From Candidatus Limnocylindrales bacterium (GTDB lineage: Bacteria > Moduliflexota > Moduliflexia > Moduliflexales > JAUQPW01): a DNA stretch of 64,000 nucleotides. The stretch's first letter is position 1. Every line of letters begins with the position of its first letter. The notes under the pieces were generated by a model. It worked only from the letters and a program-made list of their open reading frames with translations, was not told where the DNA came from and searched no databases. Of the stretch, positions 59,549 through 64,000 are shown piece after piece. A program made the translations under genes and the position numbers. The stretch spans positions 21,698 through 85,697 of the forward strand of contig DATMBG010000052.1 of the NCBI GenBank assembly GCA_035559535.1, in the 5' to 3' direction.

Positions 59549-59995
59549 TTATGTGGACCCGGATTCTGGATCCTCCCCTACTAAGGAGCTGATAATCTGA
59601 TTGGTTCGAGTTAAGGTCAGATGGACTGGGCATTTATTGGCAATTTGTAAGAGCCGTTCTTGTTGCTCCCTGGTCAGGTTGCCCTTTACCCTTATGTTTC
59701 GTTCAATCCTGTCAATTTTTCCCTCCTTATTTTCACACTCTGCACAGTCTTTGGCATGGATTTTCTGATGACTGAGGATCACTTCGACCTGCTCTAGAGG
59801 CCATCCTTTACGCCGCGCATACAGCAGCAAAGTCATCGATGTTCAGGCACCCAGCGCAGATAAGATGAGTTCATAGGGGTCGGGTCCTTTTCCATCTCCC
59901 CCAGCTTCTTGGGGTTCATCGGCTATAAACCGATAAGTCGAAGTAATGACCTCTTGCTGAAGGTTTTCTCTGGATCGTACCGTTACAGTTGCCAT
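59549..59995 (-). CDS. OsmC/Ohr-family selenoprotein (in-frame TGA at the catalytic cysteine)
   Basis: 148 residues if TGA is read as selenocysteine. The upstream half opens at an ATG (59995) and reads MATVTVRSRENLQQEVITST, then GKGPDPYELILSALGA. The TGA at 59843-59845 follows (position 51), and TSMTLLLYARRKGWPLEQVE continues in frame. OsmC-like proteins have ALGACTSMTL at this spot, so the stop replaces exactly the peroxidatic Cys. The second catalytic Cys is kept in NKCPVHLTL (~122), and KDCAECENKEG is typical of the family. Just after TGA a stem-loop can form with G second in a UGUAUGC loop, about 21 bases downstream. OsmC-like selenoproteins are known; this one is inferred. No strong ribosome-binding site. 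Confidence 0.8.
59808..59836 (-). promoter_or_regulatory. candidate bacterial SECIS stem-loop
   Basis: About 10 bases after the TGA, CTTTGCTGC pairs with GCGGC-GT-AAAG (two-base bulge, one U-G pair), leaving a 7-base loop TGTATGC with G at the second position, 21 bases from the TGA. This matches the placement expected of bacterial SECIS elements that bind SelB. Drawn by hand; folding and alignment needed. Confidence 0.5.
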
Positions 59996-59997
59996 AT

Positions 59998-60068
59998 GAG
60001 CAATCAGAAGCCAGAAGCAAGGGAAGCTTTTTTGGTTTCTTACTTCCGGCTTCGTATCTCCTGGTTCC
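59998..60068. repeat. CAGAAGTCA-family inverted repeat
   Basis: AGAAGCCAGAAGCAAGG near 60008-60024 pairs loosely with TTACTTCCGGCTTC near 60041-60054, followed by CTCCTGGTTCC. It lies between the OsmC and MBL genes. Confidence 0.5.
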
Positions 60069-60071
60069 AGA

Positions 60072-60848
60072 TTAAGCTATTTTAATGATTCCCTCTTCTA
60101 CAGGTTGAAATCGGGTAACCACCTGAGGATCGTGCCCGGCAACAATGAGATCTTTAGAGCCGGCCAGCTCTTCTATTTTCTCAAAGGCCATGAGCATCTG
60201 GGGTAGATGGGTGATGATCTGGACCGGCTCTCTTCTTTCAATATTTCTATAAAAGTGTGAGGCGTCAGAAGCCAATACAACGTTTCCGCGGGCCGTCTGT
60301 ACGGTCACAATCTGAGTACCTGCCGTATGCCCTCCCACCCAGTACACCCGGACCCCCGGGATCACCTGTCGGTCTCCTTCCACCATAAAAATTCGACCTC
60401 CATAGTTTAGCCTGACCAGCTCCGCCAGTGTCGCCGGATTCGTAACCCTTTGATAGGGCTCATAGCGGGCCATAGGACCGGTAAAGAAGGCAACCTCTTC
60501 CCTTTGAACCCAGAAAGTGGCCCTGGGGAACAAAGAATATCCCCCCCAGTGGTCCCAGTGGAGATGGGTAACCAGGACCAGGGAAACCTCCAGCGCATCA
60601 ACACCGATCTTACCTAATAAGGATGTCGGATTGACATAGTTAGATATCTCTCGAACCTGGGCATCTTCATAACAAAAGCCGGTATCTACCAGGATGGGAA
60701 AAGGTCCACCTAAAATACACCATATATAAAAATAGAGAGTTACTTTCTCATGGGAAGGATTTCGATAAAAGAATTGACAGGCATCCAGTTGTTTTTCTGC
60801 ATACTTTAAAGCGTAGATTTCATACCTCTCAGGCTGATTGAGGGACAT
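60072..60848 (-). CDS. MBL-fold metallo-hydrolase (lactonase-like)
   Basis: 258 residues. The metal motif THLHWDHWGGYSLF (HxHxDH) and VGGHTAGTQIV (second His), VVLASDASHFYRN (bridging Asp) and a final AGHDPQ are all present. This set matches the N-acyl-homoserine-lactonase-like group, but the substrate cannot be decided from sequence. Cytoplasmic, no signal. It is 76 bases upstream of the OsmC gene on the same strand and might be co-transcribed, separated by a repeat. Confidence 0.9.
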   Translation of the reverse strand: MSLNQPERYEIYALKYAEKQLDACQFFYRNPSHEKVTLYFYIWCILGGPFPILVDTGFCYEDAQVREISNYVNPTSLLGKIGVDALEVSLVLVTHLHWDHWGGYSLFPRATFWVQREEVAFFTGPMARYEPYQRVTNPATLAELVRLNYGGRIFMVEGDRQVIPGVRVYWVGGHTAGTQIVTVQTARGNVVLASDASHFYRNIERREPVQIITHLPQMLMAFEKIEELAGSKDLIVAGHDPQVVTRFQPVEEGIIKIA

Positions 60849-61067
60849 GATCTCTCATAACCTGTTCACCGTGAAAAGGGTCCATAAAGGGTAGGAGCAA
60901 CACTACCGAATCCCCCCAGTGGGGCAACTTACAGGTTGCTCCTGCCGGTTATGTTCTATCCCAACACGGAAACGGTATAAACTGTAAAATATATAACGTA
61001 AGAAGAATCCGGGGCAGATCCTCTTTACGTTTTATGTTTTATCCGATCTAGGGTATCTTTTAATCCC

Positions 61068-62243
61068 TTACTTTTGGTGAATAAAATAGGCTTCCAAAGT
61101 CTCCGCGTATAAAACACTCCCCCATAGAAGGTCCTCGATTTTTACGAATTCATTGGGTACATGGGCTAATCTATCATCCCCAGGGTAGTGAACGACTGAA
61201 AGAATCCCGGCGAAGAAGAGATCTTTAGCCACGGTGTTACCCCCCATGGTGGTGTATTCCATGGGGATACCCAGCTTTTTTGCGGCCTGGTCGAAGCTTT
61301 TCATAATGAGGGATTGTTTATCGGAAAGGTGAGGTTGGGTTTCGTGGAGGACTTTGATCTGGAAGCTGGCATCGGGGGATTTTCTCTTCACTGCCGCTAT
61401 CTTGTCTTCTACGGCCCTCAAGACCTGTTCTTTATTGATACCCAGAGGAAGCCTGAAATCGATGGTAATTCGGGCACTGGCCGGGACCGTATTGGTATTT
61501 GTCCCTCCGTGGAAAGTACCGATATTCATGGTCCATCCATCAAAGGCAGGGTCGTATTGATCCCCCAGGTCCAAAGTTTTAAGCTCTGCCACCAACTCTG
61601 CCAGGGGAACAATGGCGTTCTTCCCCAGTTGGGGCATGGAACCGTGAACCTGAACGCCCGTACTGATAACCTCCAACCAGAGAACACCTTTTTCCCCATA
61701 AATGGAAACATTCATCTTCCCCCCATCGGGGATGATGGCTACATCAAAGTGCAATCCACATTCCTGGATCAGGTAAATAATTCCCAGTTTAGAACCCATT
61801 TCCTCGTCGGCAGCAGCAACCAGATACAGGGTTCCATCAAAGTCAGGATACTCTGCCAGGAAAGCTTTGCAGGCACTATAAGCACAGGCGAAAGAACCTT
61901 TATCGTCGAGGGTCCCCCGACCAAAAATTTTTCCATCCCGAAGGGTGGGCGTAAAGGGATCTGTTTCCCATAAGCTCCTCTCACCGGGTGGAACTACATC
62001 CATATGGCTTACAAAACCCAGGGATCGCTTCCCCCGACCTATTTTTCCAACCACGTTGGTTCGTCCGGGCTCCTTCTCATAATAACTCACTTCCATCCCC
62101 AAATGCTTCATCTTTTCCGTAACAATCTCTTTGCAGAGATATTCGTTACCGGGAGGATTTACAGTATTCTGCCTGACCAGATCAGAAACGATCTGGATAA
62201 TTTCTGTTTCATCGATGTATTTTTCGTATTTGGATTTTTTCAT
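61068..62243 (-). CDS. M20-family peptidase/deacylase (ArgE/DapE-like)
   Basis: 391-residue di-zinc hydrolase. Metal-ligand blocks in order: LGFVSHMDVVPPG, GRGTLDDKGSFACAY, and AADEEMGSKLG with the catalytic Glu pair. A dimerisation domain (~185-300) and a late VVHYPGDDRLAHVPNEFV with the last His follow. Family members hydrolyse N-acyl amino acids, dipeptides or succinyl-diaminopimelate. Full length. Downstream on the same strand lies the MBL gene after 219 bases. A perfect palindrome GATAAAAC-T-GTTTTATC (62260-62276) lies 17 bases before the start and could be an operator. Confidence 0.92.
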   Translation of the reverse strand: MKKSKYEKYIDETEIIQIVSDLVRQNTVNPPGNEYLCKEIVTEKMKHLGMEVSYYEKEPGRTNVVGKIGRGKRSLGFVSHMDVVPPGERSLWETDPFTPTLRDGKIFGRGTLDDKGSFACAYSACKAFLAEYPDFDGTLYLVAAADEEMGSKLGIIYLIQECGLHFDVAIIPDGGKMNVSIYGEKGVLWLEVISTGVQVHGSMPQLGKNAIVPLAELVAELKTLDLGDQYDPAFDGWTMNIGTFHGGTNTNTVPASARITIDFRLPLGINKEQVLRAVEDKIAAVKRKSPDASFQIKVLHETQPHLSDKQSLIMKSFDQAAKKLGIPMEYTTMGGNTVAKDLFFAGILSVVHYPGDDRLAHVPNEFVKIEDLLWGSVLYAETLEAYFIHQK

Positions 62244-62773
62244 ACGTGTGGGCTTGAATGATAAAACTGTTTTATCGAAATAGTTAATCCGATCCTTTTC
62301 CTATCTCTTTTATCAGATGTTAGGTACTAATTCCCCCCCCGTCAAGCAAGTTTTTAATCTCATAGAGAAAACTTGAGGGAGGAGAAGAGAAGTCTGGGTC
62401 AGCTTTCCCAAAATCAAAGGGATATTCCCCAAACCTTGACGATCGCAGGTCCGGAGACGTACTCTGATAATATTCGATCCTGCTTTTACGGAATTGAGCC
62501 TTATCGTTCCCACTGGAGTTAACCTGAAGTAGACTCTCTTACTCCAGGAGGGAATTTACAGCCTGCTCCCCTATAAGTTCCTGGGAGTGTGGGCGTCTGG
62601 CCTGCATATTCCCCTTGCGATCCAGACGGTCAACACGCCCCATCGCAGATTGGGAAAGCATGATATTCCATAAAGATAAAGATTCAGAAATCAAGGGCCA
62701 GGAATCTGAGATCGGAATTTAAAAACCAAGACCAGAATTTCTGGCTCCTGACTTCTCTATGGAAAGGAAAAGA
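62244..62773. other. divergent intergenic region
   Basis: About 530 bases between the M20 gene and the Cox11-like gene. Contains GATAAAAC-T-GTTTTATC (62260-62276) near the M20 start, a run of C (~62334-62340), and a CAGAAGTCA-type inverted repeat (GGGCCAGGAATC near 62696 against CTGGCTCCTGAC near 62741). The 66-residue reverse ORF at 62313-62513 looks non-coding. Confidence 0.5.
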
Positions 62774-63730
62774 ATGAAGAAAAGTTTGATTCCCCTTACG
62801 GTCAGGGTTATCTTGCTGTCATGGGTTATGAGCTTATGGATGCTGGGACATGAAGCCGCTTCCCACGTTGAGACTTCCTCTCCCCCTTCTCAACCTGCAG
62901 AAGATAAAGAAAAAATCGAAGCTGTTGTAAAGGCTTACATCAAGGCCATTTACACCCGAAACTACTCAAAAGCCTACGAATTAACTTCAACCTCAGATCG
63001 CCAATTTAAAACCTTGGAGGATTATCTTCGAGAGAACGGTTCTTTTACCGGTTTGACCCTGGAGTTGGCCGAAAAACTGGCCAGTTTTATCACATATAAA
63101 GATATCAAAACCGAAATCCAGGGAGATCGGGCCAAAGTTACCGTAAATATCAGTCTTCCCGATGGAAACGCCCCGGAAGTTGAAAGTATCCTTCTAGAAG
63201 AAGAGCGTCCCAAGGGAGCCTCTCGGGAGGAACTTTTAGAAAAACTGGAAACCCTTCAAAGAGCCGGAAAAATTCCTTTAGTGGAAGGGGAGCAACCTCT
63301 GGAGTTGATAAGGGAAAACGAGGTCTGGCGGGTCTTTCTCAACTGGGGCGGCGGGGTTCGTGTAAACTTTAAAGGGGTCGTCAAAAACAATCTTCCCTGG
63401 TCCTTTGAACCGGTACAAAAGTTAGTTCTGATACAACCGGGGGAAACGTTACGAAACGCTTATCGGGTGAAGAATCTCTCGGATAAACCTGTAACCGGGA
63501 AGGCCCTTCACGGGATTGAACCCAGGAGCCAGGAGTCTTATCTCCACATTATCCAGTGTTTCTGCTTTCTACAAGAAACCCTTCAACCCGGTGAGGAGAA
63601 GGAGCTTCCCCTGACCTTCCAGTTAAGCTGGGATACTCCCAAGGAGGTTAAGGAACTGGAGGTGACCTACGAGTTTTATCCTTTAGAATTTTTTGAAGAA
63701 AAATGGGGAAAGACTCCAGAACTTAAGTAA
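62774..63730 (+). CDS. exported protein: NTF2-like segment fused to Cox11/CtaG-like copper domain
   Basis: About 318 residues. A signal or N-terminal anchor (LIPLTVRVILLSWVMSLWML) precedes an NTF2-like/DUF4878-type segment (~43-185, EKIEAVVKAYIKAIYTRNYS). The C-terminal ~110 residues (~195-304) follow Cox11 closely: NLPWSFEPVQKLVLIQPGET, RVKNLSDKPVTGKAL, then IIQCFCFLQETLQPGEE with the two copper-binding Cys of C-F-C (about 262 and 264). In Cox11 this domain delivers copper to cytochrome c oxidase. No oxidase genes are nearby. AAGGA five bases ahead supports ATG 62774 over 62759. Confidence 0.78.
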   Translation: MKKSLIPLTVRVILLSWVMSLWMLGHEAASHVETSSPPSQPAEDKEKIEAVVKAYIKAIYTRNYSKAYELTSTSDRQFKTLEDYLRENGSFTGLTLELAEKLASFITYKDIKTEIQGDRAKVTVNISLPDGNAPEVESILLEEERPKGASREELLEKLETLQRAGKIPLVEGEQPLELIRENEVWRVFLNWGGGVRVNFKGVVKNNLPWSFEPVQKLVLIQPGETLRNAYRVKNLSDKPVTGKALHGIEPRSQESYLHIIQCFCFLQETLQPGEEKELPLTFQLSWDTPKEVKELEVTYEFYPLEFFEEKWGKTPELK

Positions 63731-63824
63731 TACCCTGTTACCTTAATTTTGACCTCATAGGGCTGCTTTCACTCCCCAGCTCCCCTCACCCCCATCCCCC
63801 CCCTAGCCCCCCAGTTCCCCCTCT

Positions 63825-63852
63825 GTAGGGGCGGGAGGCCTCCCGCCCCTAC
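63825..63852. repeat. 28-bp palindrome GTAGGGGCG-N10-CGCCCCTAC, copy 3
   Basis: Perfect 14-base arms with core GGAGGCCTCC; flanked by CCCCC and GGGGG which extend the pairing loosely. Confidence 0.9.
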
Positions 63853-63914
63853 TGGGGGACCTTATCTTTACCCACATTTTTCGATTTGGGAGGATGGGTT
63901 CAAAACGGTTAGTA

Positions 63915-63935
63915 GGTCAACCGTCCCGGTTGACC
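63915..63935. repeat. GGTCAACC-GTCCC-GGTTGACC hairpin
   Basis: 8-base perfect arms around a GTCCC loop. The same motif occurs as two adjacent, partly degenerate units at 37710-37725 and 37731-37751. Confidence 0.8.
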
Positions 63936-63978
63936 CACCTTGCAAAAAGAGGGAGCTTGCCCTCACGAAGGAGATTCA

Positions 63979-64000
63979 ATGCATTTCGCTACTCAACCAG
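63979..64000 (+). CDS. start of a gene cut by window edge
   Basis: ATG at 63979 preceded by AAGGAG five bases away; the seven visible codons read MHFATQP. Proteins of the cystathionine gamma-synthase/lyase family often begin this way, but seven residues cannot decide it. Confidence 0.35.

Larger units (their letters stand above)
63731..63978. other. intergenic region of C-rich and palindromic repeats
   Basis: Holds C-rich DNA (~63765-63820), the third 28-bp palindrome (63825-63852) and GGTCAACC-GTCCC-GGTTGACC (63915-63935), then a short GAGGG/CCCTC stem. No gene. Confidence 0.6.

Noticed and set aside
59549-59836. OsmC gene as a short 95-residue protein starting after the TGA
   Set aside because: The sequence upstream of TGA is clearly OsmC-like in the same frame, so a truncated start at ATG 59836 would remove half the fold; selenocysteine read-through explains the data better.
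61314-61973. 219-residue ORF antisense to the M20 peptidase gene
   Set aside because: The M20 frame has intact metal-ligand motifs; the antisense frame lacks recognisable features.

Overview
The window is chromosomal DNA of a Gram-negative (diderm) bacterium. Evidence for a diderm envelope is the pair of LPS-export permeases (LptF/LptG), a beta-barrel protein, OmpA/BON envelope proteins and several exported or lipoprotein genes. The gene order livG - long-chain acyl-CoA synthetase - livH - livM - livK - livF, with a thiolase and a MerR regulator beside it, is common in delta-proteobacterial and NC10/Rokubacteria-like uncultured lineages. That placement is an inference; no rRNA or other phylogenetic marker is present. 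I saw no tRNA, rRNA, insertion sequence or CRISPR array.

Layout. (1) 1-18.5 kb: acyl-CoA / branched-chain substrate metabolism (partial thiolase, MerR regulator, liv transporter, acyl-CoA synthetase). The liv operon is split after livM by about 10 kb carrying two paralogous coiled-coil genes at its edges, an OmpA-like envelope protein, a response-regulator diguanylate cyclase with an Hpt protein, and glycogen phosphorylase plus debranching enzyme. livK and livF follow. (2) 18.6-31.8 kb: an endonuclease/phosphatase-phospholipase D fusion, a PhyH dioxygenase, a secreted glycosidase, and a FecR protein joined to a beta-barrel ORF through a run of ten A residues. Then come an isocitrate/isopropylmalate dehydrogenase-like gene, HemW, a DHH phosphoesterase and an alpha/beta hydrolase. 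(3) 32-37.7 kb: LptF, LptG, MurJ and a MetE-like methyltransferase. (4) 38-39.7 kb: an isolated Csx20-Csx1 pair, the cyclic-oligoadenylate signalling arm of type III CRISPR immunity, with no effector complex or array in view. (5) 39.8-51.9 kb: mixed metabolism and membrane genes (geranylgeranyl-reductase-like flavoprotein, Uma2 nuclease, transaldolase, DUF4139 protein, diacylglycerol kinase-like protein, SDR, SLC13/RCK transporter). (6) 51.9-59.4 kb: a block of small stress-type genes (DUF883-like anchors, HhH proteins, an RpoD-family sigma factor, tandem UspA, a 5'-truncated serine-dehydrogenase-proteinase fragment, a DUF8129-type helical protein, a double-BON protein). (7) 59.5-64 kb: an OsmC-family gene with an in-frame TGA exactly at the catalytic cysteine (probable selenoprotein), an MBL hydrolase, an M20 peptidase, and an exported protein joining an NTF2-like segment to a Cox11/CtaG-like copper domain.

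The intergenic DNA is unusually rich in dispersed hairpin elements of at least six sequence families (28-bp palindromes with compensating cores, GTATGGGAG-type hairpins, CAGAAGTCAGG-type hairpins, TAGTAGGTG-ended units and others). The strongest leads for new biology are the OsmC selenoprotein, the FecR/beta-barrel gene pair joined by a dnaX-like slippery site, the isolated Csx20-Csx1 module and the Cox11 fusion. All functional calls come from reading motifs by eye; no database search was possible.
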